DNA of 64,000 nt. It comes from Bartonella fuyuanensis (GTDB lineage: Bacteria; Pseudomonadota; Alphaproteobacteria; Rhizobiales; Rhizobiaceae). This document shows, piece by piece, positions 1-10,381 of this stretch. Location of the stretch: the NCBI RefSeq assembly GCF_014197255.1, contig NZ_JACIFE010000004.1, forward strand, positions 41,692 to 105,691. Direction: 5' to 3'. Below the pieces are notes generated by a model, which was given only the letters and a program-made list of their open reading frames with translations, made no database searches and was not told the DNA's origin. Position 1 is the stretch's first letter, and each line of letters opens with the position of its first letter. Made by a program: the position numbers and the translations under genes.

Positions 1-283
1 TTTTTGATGTACTCTATAATTTATTTTATTTAGATCTGCCTTATTTTGCAAAGAAGCAATATTATAGTTCAGGGAATTTTGTTGAAGCTGATTTTATCAG
101 TATGGCAAAAGTTCTTAAGGACATTTAAGGTAGGTTTGTTTTAAGCCTGAATGATTGTGATACAGTTCGAGAGATCTTTAAGAATTTTGATTTTTTAGAA
201 GTTGAGACCCTTTGGATAGCAGGTAGAGCAAAAAAACATTCCGAAAAGAACTTTTGATTCGCAATAATGAAGGGGCATGTTAA
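1..283 (+). pseudogene. Dam-family (D12 class) DNA adenine methylase, C-terminal relic cut by window edge
   Basis: Reading from base 3 in one frame gives a Dam-like C-terminus: YLDLPYFAKKQYYS, then ISMAKVLKDI, an in-frame TAA at 126-128, then GRFVLSLND, TVREIFKNF and FLEVETLW. These match the order of blocks after motif IV in phage and host Dam methylases (established family knowledge). Three lesions are visible. The catalytic DPPY is DLPY, an internal TAA lies at 126-128, and a frameshift in the A-run near 231-236 is needed to reach the typical end KELLIRNN, closing at TAA 281-283. The N-terminal half lies outside the window. The relic sits directly beyond the 3' end of tRNA-Val, a common phage integration position, so a prophage origin is inferred. 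Confidence 0.72.
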
Positions 284-371
284 AAATACTATTCCCAAAC
301 TTTTACCCACATATCCCATACCTTAAAAACGGTTATATAAAACCAATATGTTATTCCTTATAGGAGTTAAA

Positions 372-447
372 TGGTGGGCGATGAGAGACTCGAACTCCCG
401 ACATCCTCGGTGTAAACGAGGCGCTCTACCAGCTGAGCTAATCGCCC
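372..447 (-). tRNA. tRNA-Val (anticodon UAC)
   Basis: The reverse complement folds as a complete 76-nt cloverleaf. The 7-bp acceptor GGGCGAT/ATCGCCC runs from 447, the D arm contains AGCTCAGCTGGTAGAGC, the anticodon stem is CCTCG/CGAGG around loop TTTACAC (anticodon TAC), and the T arm contains GTTCGAGTC. CCA is encoded at 374-372. The 3' end points toward the decayed methylase on its left. Confidence 0.96.
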
Positions 448-553
448 AATGCAATGATTAGTAACTGAATGCGTTCTCTATTAAGGAATTTTTTTTCTAA
501 ACGCAAGAATAAAGATGATATTTGATATTTTTTTAAAAAATGCATAATCCTTC

Positions 554-584
554 TTGACATAAACGAATGAACCCCTTACACGAT
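554..584 (+). promoter_or_regulatory. candidate promoter for tRNA-Asp
   Basis: A perfect TTGACA (-35-like) lies at 554-559, about 60 bases before the tRNA-Asp gene. The matching -10 element is weak (TTACAC or CACGAT around 576-584), so only the -35 part is convincing. Confidence 0.3.
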
Positions 585-620
585 CATTTATGCCAAAATA
601 AGTTGGTTTAGAGAAAGTGC

Positions 621-697
621 GCGGGTGTAGCTCAGTTGGTTAGAGTGCTGGCCTGTCACGCCGGAGGTCGCGGGTTCGAGCCCCGTCACTCGCGCCA
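621..697 (+). tRNA. tRNA-Asp (anticodon GUC)
   Basis: A complete 77-nt cloverleaf: acceptor GCGGGTG/CACTCGC with one G-U pair, D arm AGCTCAGTTGG, anticodon stem around loop CTGTCAC (anticodon GTC), T arm with GGTTCGAGCCC, and encoded CCA at 695-697. It lies on the same strand as the nuo operon, 256 bases before nuoA; that interval holds no convincing gene. Confidence 0.96.
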
Positions 698-953
698 TTT
701 TATACTGCTGTACGTAATTTCCTTTTATAAGATATTTATGTATTGTAAACTTAGAAAGAAGATAACTGTATTTTTTCCTCCTTTTTATATGGTTTATAAG
801 AATAGGGCTTGCGTCTTTTTTGGCTCTGCGTTACCTATGCTGATGAGAAAAGTATGGCTCTGTGTGCCTTTGGGCGGTATTGAGCAAAATTAATAGAGCG
901 ATTATTGAGTAATTGTGTTAAACTCAGGCATTTCGTTACAATGGAAGAGGGTT

Positions 954-1319
954 ATGACTTATTTATTAAGCTCTTATTTACCGATCTTGATTTTTATTAT
1001 GATTTCGGCAGTTATTACTGGAGTTTTGTTGATTATACCTTACATTGTAGCTTATCGCTCCCCTGATCCTGAAAAGTTATCAGCTTATGAATGTGGATTT
1101 AATTCATTTAGTGATGCACGCATGAAGTTTGATATTCGTTTTTATTTGGTATCAATTTTATTCATTATTTTTGATCTTGAAGTTGTTTTTCTTTTTCCTT
1201 GGGCTGTTTCATTCGAATCGATAGGTATGTTTGGCTTTTGGTCGATGATTATGTTTTTAGCGATTTTAACTATTGGATTTATCTATGAATGGAAAAAAGG
1301 AGCTCTTGAATGGAATTAA
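954..1319 (+). CDS. nuoA: NADH-quinone oxidoreductase subunit A
   Basis: Membrane subunit of respiratory complex I, 121 residues, the usual family length. Three hydrophobic helices are evident, with the conserved loop between helices 1 and 2 carrying YECGFNSF and FDIRFYLV. Start: an upstream GTG at 915 would add 13 residues that are not family-like, whereas ATG 954 is preceded by GGAAGAGG at a good distance and gives [10 protein letters not shown]. It is the first gene of the nuoA-N operon and overlaps nuoB by 10 bases, so translation is probably coupled. NuoA helps form the quinone-site region at the junction of the membrane and peripheral arms (family knowledge). Confidence 0.95.
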   Translation: MTYLLSSYLPILIFIMISAVITGVLLIIPYIVAYRSPDPEKLSAYECGFNSFSDARMKFDIRFYLVSILFIIFDLEVVFLFPWAVSFESIGMFGFWSMIMFLAILTIGFIYEWKKGALEWN

Positions 1320-1891
1320 GATCTAATAATTTAACTATTACAGCTCCAAAACCAAAAGGAATCATTGATCCTAATACTGGTGAGTTGTTAGGAAATGATG
1401 ATAATTTTTTTCGTGATATTAATGCTGAATTATCAGATAAGGGTTTTTTAGTTACTTCAGCAGATGCTTTGATTACTTGGGCGCGTACTGGTTCTTTAAT
1501 GTGGATGAGTTTTGGCTTGGCTTGTTGTGCTATCGAAATGATGCAATGCTCAATGCCTCATTATGATAATGAGCGTTTTGGATATGCACCACGAGCTTCA
1601 CCTCGTCAATCAGATGTGATGGTGGTAGCAGGTACTCTGACGAATAAGATGGCACCTGCTTTAAGAAAAGTGTACGATCAGATGCCAGAGCCACGTTATG
1701 TGATTTCTATGGGATCGTGTGCAAACGGTGGGGGGTATTATCATTATTCCTATTCAGTGGTACGTGGTTGTGATCGCATTGTGCCTGTCGATATTTATGT
1801 TCCAGGATGTCCACCTACAGCAGAGGCATTATTATACGGCATATTATTGTTACAGAAAAAAATCCGTCGTACCGGATCCATAGAGCGATAG
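1310..1891 (+). CDS. nuoB: NADH-quinone oxidoreductase subunit B
   Basis: Peripheral-arm subunit of 193 residues that binds the terminal [4Fe-4S] cluster N2, which hands electrons to ubiquinone. The cluster ligands are visible as the adjacent cysteines in [11 protein letters not shown] and the later cysteines in [10 protein letters not shown] and [10 protein letters not shown]. The start ATG lies inside the end of nuoA and has GGAG in front. The N-terminal tail of about 35 residues is polar, as in other alphaproteobacterial NuoB proteins. nuoC follows after 14 bases. Confidence 0.97.
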   Translation: MELRSNNLTITAPKPKGIIDPNTGELLGNDDNFFRDINAELSDKGFLVTSADALITWARTGSLMWMSFGLACCAIEMMQCSMPHYDNERFGYAPRASPRQSDVMVVAGTLTNKMAPALRKVYDQMPEPRYVISMGSCANGGGYYHYSYSVVRGCDRIVPVDIYVPGCPPTAEALLYGILLLQKKIRRTGSIER

Positions 1892-1905
1892 AGAGTTTTC
1901 TTATC

Positions 1906-2517
1906 ATGATGGACGAAACATTGGTTGAACTTGCTGCTTATTTGGAAAAAAAATTAGAGAATAAGCTTGAAGAAACCGTTCTTGCTTTTGGTGAATTAAC
2001 CATTGTAGCGCGACTTGATGCAATTACCGATGTCTTAATGTTTGTTCGTGATGACTCTCGTTGTCAATTTATTAATCTTACAGACATTAGTGGTGTGGAT
2101 TATCCTTCTCGTGATAAGCGCTTTGATGTCTCTTATCAATTGTTATCTCCTCGTGAGAATTTACGCTTACGGATTAAAGTTCGTACTGATGAAAATACTC
2201 CTGTTGCTTCAGCTTGTACGGTTTACCCTGGTGCAGAATGGTATGAACGTGAAACGTATGATATGTATGGGATTTTATTTTCAGGTCATCCAGATTTGAG
2301 ACGGATTTTAACAGATTATGGATTTGAAGGATATCCTTTGCGCAAAGACTTTCCTGTAACCGGATTTGTTGAATGCCGTTATGATAATGAAGCAAAGAGG
2401 GTGATTTATGAGCCTGTTGTTTTGCGTCAAGAAATGCGTAGTTTTGATTTTCTTTCCCCTTGGGAAGGAGGACAACATATTTTACCATGTGATGAAAAAG
2501 CAGATAGAAAAAAATAA
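1906..2517 (+). CDS. nuoC: NADH-quinone oxidoreductase subunit C
   Basis: The 30-kDa peripheral subunit of complex I, 203 residues from ATG 1906 (ATG 1909 is equally possible). The family signature is clear: [12 protein letters not shown] followed by HPDLRRIL and YPLRKDFP. The frame stays open upstream into nuoB, but that extension antisense-matches nothing and would force a large overlap, so the short form is chosen. NuoC packs against NuoD and has no cofactor. A 119-base AT-rich gap separates it from nuoD. Confidence 0.95.
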   Translation: MMDETLVELAAYLEKKLENKLEETVLAFGELTIVARLDAITDVLMFVRDDSRCQFINLTDISGVDYPSRDKRFDVSYQLLSPRENLRLRIKVRTDENTPVASACTVYPGAEWYERETYDMYGILFSGHPDLRRILTDYGFEGYPLRKDFPVTGFVECRYDNEAKRVIYEPVVLRQEMRSFDFLSPWEGGQHILPCDEKADRKK

Positions 2518-2636
2518 TATTGGTTTTGATAAGGCGTTACATTAGAGTAGTATATCTCTTAAATGATTAAATATTTTTAGTATAATATAATTTTTTTAAT
2601 ATTTGATATGAAGTTAAAAAAAACAAGGGGTTGATT

Positions 2637-3827
2637 GTGGCTGAGGTCAATGTTCGAAACTTTAATATCAATTTTGGTCCGCAACATCCTGCAGCGCATG
2701 GGGTTTTACGCATGGTTCTGGAGCTGGATGGTGAAGTTGTCGAACGTGTAGATCCACATATTGGGTTATTGCATCGTGGAACAGAAAAATTAATGGAAAC
2801 AAAGACTTATCTTCAAGCAGGTCCTTATTTAGATCGCTTAGATTATGTTGCTCCTATGAATCAGGAACATGCTTTTGTTCTTGCTATTGAGAAGTTATTG
2901 GATATTGAAGTTCCTAAAAGAGGGCAATTAATCCGTGTTTTGTTTTCTGAAATTGGACGTATTCTTAATCATTTGCTTAATGTAACCACACAGGCAATGG
3001 ATGTTGGTGCTTTGACGCCGCCGCTTTGGGGATTTGAGCAACGTGAAAGATTGATGATTTTTTATGAGCGTGCTTGTGGTGCTCGTCTTCATGCAAATTA
3101 TTTTCGTCCCGGTGGTGTACACCAAGACTTACCAGAATCTTTAGTTGAAGATATTGGTGATTTTATTGATCCATTCCTTGTTTCTCTTGGCAAACTTGAT
3201 GCGCTTGTGACACCAAATCGGATTTTTAAGCAGCGTAATGTAGATATTGGCGTTGTAAGTATTGATGAAGCTTGGGCACGTGGTTTTTCTGGGGTTATGA
3301 TTCGTGGAGCTGGTGCGCCATGGGATTTGCGTAAAAGCCAACCTTATGAATGTTACAATGAAATGGAATTCGATATTCCTATCGGTAAAAATAGTGATTG
3401 TTATGATCGCTATCTTATTCGTATGGAAGAAATGCGTCAATCAGCAAAAATTATGCGTCAATGCGTAGAACGATTACTTGGTAGTGAAAAAAATGGACCG
3501 GTTTCGAGTTTGGATCGCAAAATTGTACCACCGAAGCGCAATGAAATGAAAAGCTCTATGGAAGCGTTGATTCATCATTTTAAACTCTATACGGAAGGTT
3601 TTCATACGCCTCCTGGAGAAGTCTATGTCGCTGTGGAAGCTCCAAAGGGTGAGTTTGGTGTTTATCTTGTTTCTGATGGAACCAATAAACCTTATCGTGT
3701 TAAATTGCGTGCTCCTGGGTTTGCGCATCTCCAAGCTATGGATTTTTTAACTCGTGGCCATATGTTAGCAGATGCTACAGCTATTTTGGGTTCGATTGAT
3801 ATTGTTTTTGGGGAGGTTGATCGCTAA
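2637..3827 (+). CDS. nuoD: NADH-quinone oxidoreductase subunit D
   Basis: The 49-kDa subunit of 396 residues, related to the [NiFe]-hydrogenase large subunit; with NuoB it builds the quinone-reduction site. Diagnostic stretches are [11 protein letters not shown] near residue 12, the loop whose histidine contacts quinone, and [12 protein letters not shown] near residue 41. Start: GTG 2637 has AAGGGG at a 7-base spacing and yields MAEVNVRNF, the usual N-terminus; TTG at 2631 would be too close to that site. The stop and the nuoE start share one base (TAATG). Confidence 0.96.
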   Translation: MAEVNVRNFNINFGPQHPAAHGVLRMVLELDGEVVERVDPHIGLLHRGTEKLMETKTYLQAGPYLDRLDYVAPMNQEHAFVLAIEKLLDIEVPKRGQLIRVLFSEIGRILNHLLNVTTQAMDVGALTPPLWGFEQRERLMIFYERACGARLHANYFRPGGVHQDLPESLVEDIGDFIDPFLVSLGKLDALVTPNRIFKQRNVDIGVVSIDEAWARGFSGVMIRGAGAPWDLRKSQPYECYNEMEFDIPIGKNSDCYDRYLIRMEEMRQSAKIMRQCVERLLGSEKNGPVSSLDRKIVPPKRNEMKSSMEALIHHFKLYTEGFHTPPGEVYVAVEAPKGEFGVYLVSDGTNKPYRVKLRAPGFAHLQAMDFLTRGHMLADATAILGSIDIVFGEVDR

Positions 3828-4498
3828 TGTCCGTACGCCGTCTTGCAGATAATATTTATCAGCCCGCAGAGTTTTCTTTTACAAAGGAAAATCAGATATG
3901 GGTGAAAAATACTATAGAGAAATATCCTGTAGGGCGTGAGCAATCGGCGGTTATTCCGTTATTAATGCGTGCGCAAGAGCAAGATGGTTGGGTGACACGT
4001 GCTGCAATTGAACATATCGCTCAAACTCTTTCTATGGCGTACATCCGTGTTTTAGAAGTTGCTACTTTTTATACTCAATTTCAGCTTAAACCTGTTGGAA
4101 CAAAAGCGCATATTCAAGTTTGTGGTACAACTCCTTGTATGTTACGTGGTTCTGATGAATTGATTAAAGTTTGTCAGAAAAAAATTCATCGTGAACCTTT
4201 TATAATTAATCAGGATGGAACATTGTCATGGGAAGAAGTGGAGTGTCTTGGCGCTTGTGTTAATGCTCCTATGGTTATGATTTTTAAAGATACTTATGAA
4301 GATCTTACGGCTGGGCGCCTTGAAGAAATTATTGATGCATTTGCGGCCGGAAAGGGTTCTGAGATAGCTGTTGGTCCGCAAAACAGTCGCAAATCATCGG
4401 AGCCGATTAGCGGTTTAACATCTCTTCTTGATGATAAAGAAAAAAGAAAATCTCATAAATCTTCAAATGAAAAGAGTAGTAAGAGAATGAGATTTTAG
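3827..4498 (+). CDS. nuoE: NADH-quinone oxidoreductase subunit E
   Basis: The 24-kDa thioredoxin-fold subunit carrying the [2Fe-2S] cluster N1a. Ligands appear as CGTTPCMLRG and later ECLGACVNAP, the family's paired cysteines. The conserved core ends near residue 170; the remaining ~50 residues form a charged Lys/Ser-rich tail, an extension also known in other alphaproteobacteria. The start overlaps the nuoD stop by one base. A 136-base gap to nuoF contains no gene. Confidence 0.95.
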   Translation: MSVRRLADNIYQPAEFSFTKENQIWVKNTIEKYPVGREQSAVIPLLMRAQEQDGWVTRAAIEHIAQTLSMAYIRVLEVATFYTQFQLKPVGTKAHIQVCGTTPCMLRGSDELIKVCQKKIHREPFIINQDGTLSWEEVECLGACVNAPMVMIFKDTYEDLTAGRLEEIIDAFAAGKGSEIAVGPQNSRKSSEPISGLTSLLDDKEKRKSHKSSNEKSSKRMRF

Positions 4499-4634
4499 CT
4501 AAATCCTTTTTTGAAGAGATATTGCATTCATTTATAACGACATTTGATGAAAAGTAGAAAGTTTCAAGAATTTTTTTAGAGTGCATTTAAGGAAAAGCTA
4601 AAAATGCTACGGGCAATAGAAAAAAAGGTGGGGC

Positions 4635-5942
4635 ATGCTAGCTGATAAAGATCGTATCTTCACCAATATTTATGGTTTAAAAGACAAATCATTAAAGGCC
4701 GCGATGTTACGTGGGCATTGGAATGGTCTGAAGGAGATTATTGACAAAGGTCGTGATTGGATCATTGATGAGGTCAAGGCATCGGGGTTACGTGGTCGTG
4801 GTGGAGCTGGTTTTCCTACCGGAATGAAATGGTCTTTCATGCCAAAGCAGAATGATGGTCGTCCTCATTATTTGGTTGTCAATGCTGATGAATCAGAACC
4901 TGGAACATGTAAAGACCGTGATATTTTACGACATGATCCTCATCCTTTGATTGAAGGATGTGTGCTTGCTACTTTTGCGATGGGAGCGAATGTTGCTTTT
5001 ATTTATATTCGTGGTGAATATGTTCGTGAGCGTGAGGCGCTTCAAGCGGCTGTAGATGAATGTTATGAAGCCGGTTTACTTGGCAAAAAAACGAAATATG
5101 GTCATGCTTGCGATATTATTATTCATCATGGAGCCGGTGCCTATATTTGTGGTGAAGAAACAGCTCTTCTCGAGAGTCTTGAAGGGAAAAAAGGACAACC
5201 CCGTCTCAAACCACCATTTCCTGCAAATATGGGGATTTATGGATGTCCAACAACAGTAAACAATGTAGAATCTATAGCAGTTGTTCCCACGATTTTACGT
5301 CGAGGTGCTTCGTGGTTTTCATCAATTGGTCGAACGAATAATGTTGGAACAAAATTGTTTATGGTTTCTGGACATGTTAATGCCCCTTGTACTTTTGAAG
5401 AAGCTCTTGGTGTATCTTTTCGCGAATTAATTGAAAAACATACAGGAGGTATTCGTGGTGGATGGAATAATCTTTTAGCTGTTATTCCAGGTGGCGCTTC
5501 TTGTCCGGTTGTTCGTGGAGAGAATATGGTTGATGCGATCATGGATTTCGATGGAATGCGAGATGTTGGATCTTCTTTTGGCACAGGTGGTGTGATTGTT
5601 ATGGATAAATCAACTGATATTATAAAGGCAATTTGGCGTATAGCTGCTTTTTTTAAACATGAAAGTTGTGGCCAATGTACACCATGTCGTGAAGGTACGG
5701 GATGGATGATGCGCCTTTTAGGACGTATGGTTGAGGGAAGAGCGCAGAAGCGTGAAATTGATCTTTTATTTGAAGTTTCTAAACAAGTTGAAGGGCATAC
5801 TATTTGTGCTCTTGGCGATGCTGCAGCGTGGCCTGTACAAGGATTGATACGTAATTTTCGTCCGGAAATCGAACGTAGAATTGATGAATATACGCGAAAT
5901 GTTGTGCAAAGAAAGAATATTGTTTTGGAAGCAGTGGGATAG
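4635..5942 (+). CDS. nuoF: NADH-quinone oxidoreductase subunit F
   Basis: The NADH-oxidising 51-kDa subunit of 435 residues, binding NADH, FMN and [4Fe-4S] cluster N3. The glycine-rich nucleotide loop [13 protein letters not shown] lies near residue 55, [16 protein letters not shown] near 170, and the cluster ligands [12 protein letters not shown] near 350 with a fourth cysteine in [11 protein letters not shown]. The start ATG has a GGTGGGG-type ribosome site. It forms the NADH module with NuoE and NuoG. Confidence 0.97.
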   Translation: MLADKDRIFTNIYGLKDKSLKAAMLRGHWNGLKEIIDKGRDWIIDEVKASGLRGRGGAGFPTGMKWSFMPKQNDGRPHYLVVNADESEPGTCKDRDILRHDPHPLIEGCVLATFAMGANVAFIYIRGEYVREREALQAAVDECYEAGLLGKKTKYGHACDIIIHHGAGAYICGEETALLESLEGKKGQPRLKPPFPANMGIYGCPTTVNNVESIAVVPTILRRGASWFSSIGRTNNVGTKLFMVSGHVNAPCTFEEALGVSFRELIEKHTGGIRGGWNNLLAVIPGGASCPVVRGENMVDAIMDFDGMRDVGSSFGTGGVIVMDKSTDIIKAIWRIAAFFKHESCGQCTPCREGTGWMMRLLGRMVEGRAQKREIDLLFEVSKQVEGHTICALGDAAAWPVQGLIRNFRPEIERRIDEYTRNVVQRKNIVLEAVG

Positions 5943-6005
5943 AAGATTTTTTTAAGAGCAACCAAATGCAAATTTCAAATGAATTGTCCACAGGTTGGAA
6001 GAGTA

Positions 6006-8072
6006 ATGATAAATATCAAAGTTGATGGCAAAGAGATCGAGGTTCCTGATTATTACACGTTGCTTCAGGCTGCTGAGGCAGCTGGAGCAGAAATTCCGCG
6101 TTTTTGTTTTCATGAATCTTTGTCAATTGCTGGAAATTGTCGCATGTGTTTGGTTGAGGTTAAGGGTGGTCCTCCAAAGCCTCAGGCTTCTTGTGCTATG
6201 GGGGTTCGTGATTTACGGTTAGGGCCCAACGGTGAAGTGCCTGAGATTTTTACCAATACGGCAATGGTAAAAAAAGCACGTGAAGGTGTTATGGAATTTC
6301 TTCTCATTAATCATCCTTTGGATTGTCCAGTGTGTGATCAAGGGGGAGAATGTGATCTTCAAGATCAAGCAATGCTTTATGGACGAGATTGTTCTCGTTA
6401 TACAGAAAATAAACGTGCTGTAGAAGATAAATATATTGGGCCTCTTGTCAAAACTGTTATGACACGGTGTATTCATTGTACACGGTGTGTTCGTTTTACA
6501 ACGGAAGTAGCAGGTATTTCTGAACTTGGTTTGATCGGTCGTGGTGAGGATGCTGAAATTACGACATATCTTGAAAAAGCAATGACATCTGAATTACAAG
6601 GAAATGTTATTGATCTTTGTCCAGTAGGAGCTTTAACTTCAAAGCCTTATGCATTTCATGCTCGTCCGTGGGAATTAGTAAAAACGGAATCGATTGATGT
6701 GATGGATGCCCTTGGCAGTGCCATTCGTATTGATAGCCGAGGCCGTGAAGTTATGCGGATTCTGCCACGTACGAATGAAGAAATAAATGAGGAATGGATC
6801 TCTGATAAAACGCGTTTTATTTGGGATGGATTACGTACTCAGCGGCTTGATAAACCATATGTGCGCAAAGATAGAAAACTTCGACCTGTCACTTGGACAG
6901 AAGCTTTTTCAAAAATTAAAATGGTGATTTCCCAAACTTTTCCAGAAAAAATTGGAGCAATTGCTGGAGATCTTGCTTCTGTTGAAGAAATGTATGCCCT
7001 TAAAGCATTACTGAGTTCCTTGGGTTCAACGCTCTTTGATTGTCGTCAAAGAGGGAGCGTTTTGTCGCCTGAGTTTGGGCGCTCGAGTTATATTTTTAAT
7101 CCTACAATTTCGGGGATTGAACGGGCTGATGCTATGCTTATTGTGGGATCTAATCCACGTTATGAAGCTGCAGTTTTAAATGCGCGTATTTTAAAGCGCG
7201 AACGGAAAGGAAATTTTCCTATTGCATTAATTGGAGAGGAGGTCGATTTACGTTATCCTTATACTTATCTTGGATCTGGTAGTGATGCATTAGCTACACT
7301 TATTCGTGGGGAAAATGCTTTTTTAAATGTCTTAAAAGAAGCCAAGAGACCCCTTATCCTTATTGGAGAGGGGGCTGTTTCAGGAGATGAAGGTTTATCT
7401 GTGTTACGAAACCTTGCTAAATTAGCTGATAATATTAGTGCTCTTAGCGAGAAGTGGAACGGTTTTGGGGTTCTTCATAATGCAGCATCAACTGTTGGAG
7501 GATTGGACATAGGATTTATTTCTAAGCTTGGAGTTGAAAATATTATTAAAACCTGTGAAGTTTTATTTTTGCTTGGTGCTGATGAAGTAGAATTAGCTAA
7601 TACAAAAGCTTTTACTATTTATATTGGTAGCCATGGTGATAATGGTGCACATGCTGCTGATGTTATTTTGCCTGCATCTGCTTACACTGAAAAATCAGGG
7701 CTTTATGTAAATACAGAGGGGCGTGTTCAAATGACAAATCGAGCTGGCTTTGCTCCAGGTGAAGCAAAAGAAGATTGGGCTATTTTGCGTGCTTTATCAG
7801 ATATTTTAGGACAACGGCTTCCTTTTGATTCTCTTTCTCAATTAAGACAATGCTTGTTTAATGATTATCCACATCTTTGTGTCGTTGATGATATTGTGCC
7901 TTCTGATATAAGTGAGCTTAAGGCGCTTGGTTCAAAAATGATTTCTTTAAAGAGTCAAACATTTATTTCTATGATTAAAGATTTTTATTTGACAAATCCG
8001 ATAGCACGTGCTTCTGCCGTTATGGCTGAATGTTCATCATTTGCAAAACAAGCTATATTAAACAAACTGTAG
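6006..8072 (+). CDS. nuoG: NADH-quinone oxidoreductase subunit G
   Basis: The largest peripheral subunit, 688 residues, relaying electrons through several clusters. An N-terminal [2Fe-2S] ferredoxin domain has CFHESLSIAGNCRMC, followed by the His-Cys [4Fe-4S] site HPLDCPVCDQGGEC, another [4Fe-4S] site with CIHCTRC and DLCPVGAL, and a long molybdopterin-oxidoreductase-like domain without active cofactor. Start: ATG 6006, after GGAAGAG, gives MINIKVDGKEIEV as expected; an in-frame ATG at 5979 has no ribosome site. It sits between nuoF and nuoH. Confidence 0.96.
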   Translation: MINIKVDGKEIEVPDYYTLLQAAEAAGAEIPRFCFHESLSIAGNCRMCLVEVKGGPPKPQASCAMGVRDLRLGPNGEVPEIFTNTAMVKKAREGVMEFLLINHPLDCPVCDQGGECDLQDQAMLYGRDCSRYTENKRAVEDKYIGPLVKTVMTRCIHCTRCVRFTTEVAGISELGLIGRGEDAEITTYLEKAMTSELQGNVIDLCPVGALTSKPYAFHARPWELVKTESIDVMDALGSAIRIDSRGREVMRILPRTNEEINEEWISDKTRFIWDGLRTQRLDKPYVRKDRKLRPVTWTEAFSKIKMVISQTFPEKIGAIAGDLASVEEMYALKALLSSLGSTLFDCRQRGSVLSPEFGRSSYIFNPTISGIERADAMLIVGSNPRYEAAVLNARILKRERKGNFPIALIGEEVDLRYPYTYLGSGSDALATLIRGENAFLNVLKEAKRPLILIGEGAVSGDEGLSVLRNLAKLADNISALSEKWNGFGVLHNAASTVGGLDIGFISKLGVENIIKTCEVLFLLGADEVELANTKAFTIYIGSHGDNGAHAADVILPASAYTEKSGLYVNTEGRVQMTNRAGFAPGEAKEDWAILRALSDILGQRLPFDSLSQLRQCLFNDYPHLCVVDDIVPSDISELKALGSKMISLKSQTFISMIKDFYLTNPIARASAVMAECSSFAKQAILNKL

Positions 8073-8096
8073 AGTAAGAGCAAAGGAAAAGAAATA

Positions 8097-9146
8097 ATGA
8101 TGTATGGTTTCTTTATGACTTGGCTGTTACCATTACTTATTATTGTTGGAAAAATACTTCTTCTTTTAGTGGTTCTTTTGGTTTTAGTTGCTTATCTTCT
8201 TTACGCAGATAGAAAGATTTGGGCAGCAGTACAATTGCGGCGTGGTCCAAATGTTGTTGGTCCGTGGGGATTATTACAGTCTTTCGCAGATTTAATTAAA
8301 TTTGTCGTTAAGGAGCCTATTATTCCTGCTGGTGCGAATAAGGGTGTTTTTCTCTTGGCGCCTTTTGTTTCAGCGACACTTGCCTTATCAACTTGGGCTG
8401 TTATTCCCGTCAATGAAGGCTGGGAGATTGCGAGGATTAATGTTGGTTTGCTTTACATCTTAGCTATTTCATCTCTTGAAGTTTATGGTGTTATTATGGG
8501 CGGATGGGCATCAAATTCAAAATATCCTTTCTTAGGAGCCTTGCGTTCGGCAGCACAGATGGTTTCTTATGAAGTTTCCATTGGTTTTGTCCTTGTGACT
8601 GTTATTTTAGTGAGTGGTTCATTGGATCTCACAACAATTGTTCTTAAACAAAGTCATGGTTTGGGTACAACTCTTGGTCTTCCTTTTAATAGTTTTCTTG
8701 ATTGGAATTGGTTTATTCTTTTTCCAATGTTCATTATATTTTTTATTTCCGCACTCGCAGAGACAAACCGTCCTCCATTTGATTTGGTGGAAGCGGAATC
8801 TGAGCTTGTTGCTGGTCATATGGTAGAATATTCTTCAACGCCTTACATGCTCTTCTTTCTCGGCGAGTATGTTGCTATTGTTTTAATGTGCGCATTAACA
8901 ACCATTTTATTTTTAGGTGGTTGGCTTCCTCCTTTAGATGTTTGGTGGCTTAATTGGGTTCCTGGTATCATCTGGTTTGTTTTGAAAGTCTGTTTTGTAT
9001 TTTTTTGGTTTGCTATAGTTAAAGCATTTGTTCCACGTTATCGCTATGATCAGCTCATGCGCCTTGGTTGGAAGGTTTTTCTTCCTTTTTCATTAGCAAT
9101 GGTTGTGATAACTGCTGCTTTTTTAAAATTTACGGATTTTGTTTAA
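8097..9146 (+). CDS. nuoH: NADH-quinone oxidoreductase subunit H
   Basis: Membrane subunit of 349 residues with about eight hydrophobic helices; it joins the peripheral and membrane arms and forms the quinone channel. Family hallmarks are [15 protein letters not shown] near residue 39, the acidic loop [17 protein letters not shown] near residue 220, and [14 protein letters not shown] close to the C-terminus. Two tandem ATGs (8097, 8100) follow AAAGGAAAAG; the first is used here. nuoI starts 14 bases after its stop. Confidence 0.96.
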   Translation: MMYGFFMTWLLPLLIIVGKILLLLVVLLVLVAYLLYADRKIWAAVQLRRGPNVVGPWGLLQSFADLIKFVVKEPIIPAGANKGVFLLAPFVSATLALSTWAVIPVNEGWEIARINVGLLYILAISSLEVYGVIMGGWASNSKYPFLGALRSAAQMVSYEVSIGFVLVTVILVSGSLDLTTIVLKQSHGLGTTLGLPFNSFLDWNWFILFPMFIIFFISALAETNRPPFDLVEAESELVAGHMVEYSSTPYMLFFLGEYVAIVLMCALTTILFLGGWLPPLDVWWLNWVPGIIWFVLKVCFVFFWFAIVKAFVPRYRYDQLMRLGWKVFLPFSLAMVVITAAFLKFTDFV

Positions 9147-9160
9147 GAGGAGATTTTACG

Positions 9161-9652
9161 ATGTCAGGTTTTATTCAGGCAGCAAAGTCACTCCTTCTAT
9201 TGGAATTTGTGAGTGCTTTTTTCTTAGCTATGCGTCAATTTTTTTCATCAAAGCCCACGATTAATTATCCTTATGAAAAAGGTTTTGTATCTCAACGTTT
9301 TCGTGGTGAGCATGCACTACGTCGCTATCCAAATGGTGAAGAACGGTGTATTGCTTGTAAATTATGTGAAGCGATTTGCCCTGCACAAGCAATTACAATT
9401 GAAGCAGGTCCGCGACGTAATGATGGTACCCGAAGAACTGTGCGTTATGATATCGATATGGTTAAGTGTATTTACTGTGGTTTTTGTCAAGAAGCTTGTC
9501 CGGTAGAAGCTATTGTTGAGGGGCCAAATTTTGAATTTGCAACAGAAACGCGTGAAGAACTCTACTATGATAAAGAAAAGCTTTTAATGAATGGAGATCG
9601 TTGGGAACGAGAAATAGCTCGAAATATATTGATGGATGCACCTTATCGTTAA
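9161..9652 (+). CDS. nuoI: NADH-quinone oxidoreductase subunit I
   Basis: The 8Fe ferredoxin-like subunit of 163 residues that carries clusters N6a and N6b. Two complete CxxCxxCxxxCP motifs are present, [12 protein letters not shown] and [15 protein letters not shown] 9161 follows AGAGGAG and gives [10 protein letters not shown]; a longer open frame starting at 9068 lies inside nuoH and is not used. The N-terminal amphipathic helix anchors it to the membrane arm (family knowledge). A 94-base gap precedes nuoJ. Confidence 0.97.
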   Translation: MSGFIQAAKSLLLLEFVSAFFLAMRQFFSSKPTINYPYEKGFVSQRFRGEHALRRYPNGEERCIACKLCEAICPAQAITIEAGPRRNDGTRRTVRYDIDMVKCIYCGFCQEACPVEAIVEGPNFEFATETREELYYDKEKLLMNGDRWEREIARNILMDAPYR

Positions 9653-9746
9653 GTGTGTCATTAAATGAGGTGTCGGATAGTTTTCTGATAAATTATAATC
9701 TGGTATGAAGTTTATACCAACTGTTTCGATAATTAAGGAGAAGCCT

Positions 9747-10367
9747 ATGCTAACAGATCTAGCGGTGGCATTTTTCTATTTGTTTGCTTTTATTATGCTA
9801 ACAAGCGCGGTTATTGTTATTACAGCACGCAATCCTGTGCATTCTGTTTTATTTTTAATCCTCGCATTTTTTAACGCTGCAGCTTTATTTTTGCTTGCAG
9901 GAGCAGAGTTTTTAGGGCTTATTCTGCTTGTTGTTTATGTTGGGGCTGTTGCTGTTTTATTTTTATTTGTGGTTATGATGCTTGATGTTGATTTTGTTGA
10001 GTTAAAAAATGGAACTCTTCGGTATGCTCCTATTGGAGTTTTTATTGGCGTTATTGTCGCTGTAGAGTTGATTGTTGTTTTCTTGAGTAGTTATTTTTCT
10101 CCAGGCTTAAGAACGCATGTTACACAACCAATGCCAAATTTAATGCGGCGAACAAATACACAAGCATTAGGTGATATTCTCTATACGGATTATGTTTTCT
10201 ATTTTCAAATTTCTGGGATAATTTTATTGGTTGCAATGATTGGTGCTATTGTTTTAACACTTCGCCATAAATTGGGTGTAAAGCGGCAATCTATTGCAGA
10301 GCAAGTTTCTAGAACGGTGGAAAGTGCCATTGAAATCAAGCAAGTTGAATCAGGCAAAGGTATTTAA
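9747..10367 (+). CDS. nuoJ: NADH-quinone oxidoreductase subunit J
   Basis: Membrane subunit of 206 residues with five hydrophobic helices, including the glycine-rich third helix ([19 protein letters not shown]) that contains a pi-bulge in known structures. ATG 9747 follows AAGGAG; the frame is open from 9705 but those residues are not family-like. It ends with a hydrophilic tail. NuoJ and NuoK pass coupling movements along the membrane arm (family knowledge). Confidence 0.95.
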   Translation: MLTDLAVAFFYLFAFIMLTSAVIVITARNPVHSVLFLILAFFNAAALFLLAGAEFLGLILLVVYVGAVAVLFLFVVMMLDVDFVELKNGTLRYAPIGVFIGVIVAVELIVVFLSSYFSPGLRTHVTQPMPNLMRRTNTQALGDILYTDYVFYFQISGIILLVAMIGAIVLTLRHKLGVKRQSIAEQVSRTVESAIEIKQVESGKGI

Positions 10368-10381
10368 GCGGGGCTATGGAG

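Noticed and set aside
125..319. 64-codon minus-strand frame beside tRNA-Val
   Set aside because: It lies antisense to the recognisable Dam methylase relic and has no family-like sequence of its own.
636..893. 85-codon frame starting inside tRNA-Asp
   Set aside because: It begins within the tRNA, has no ribosome site and has no family-like pattern.
5237..5971. 244-codon minus-strand frame opposite nuoF
   Set aside because: It is a shadow of the well-supported nuoF; the long open antisense frame comes from codon bias.
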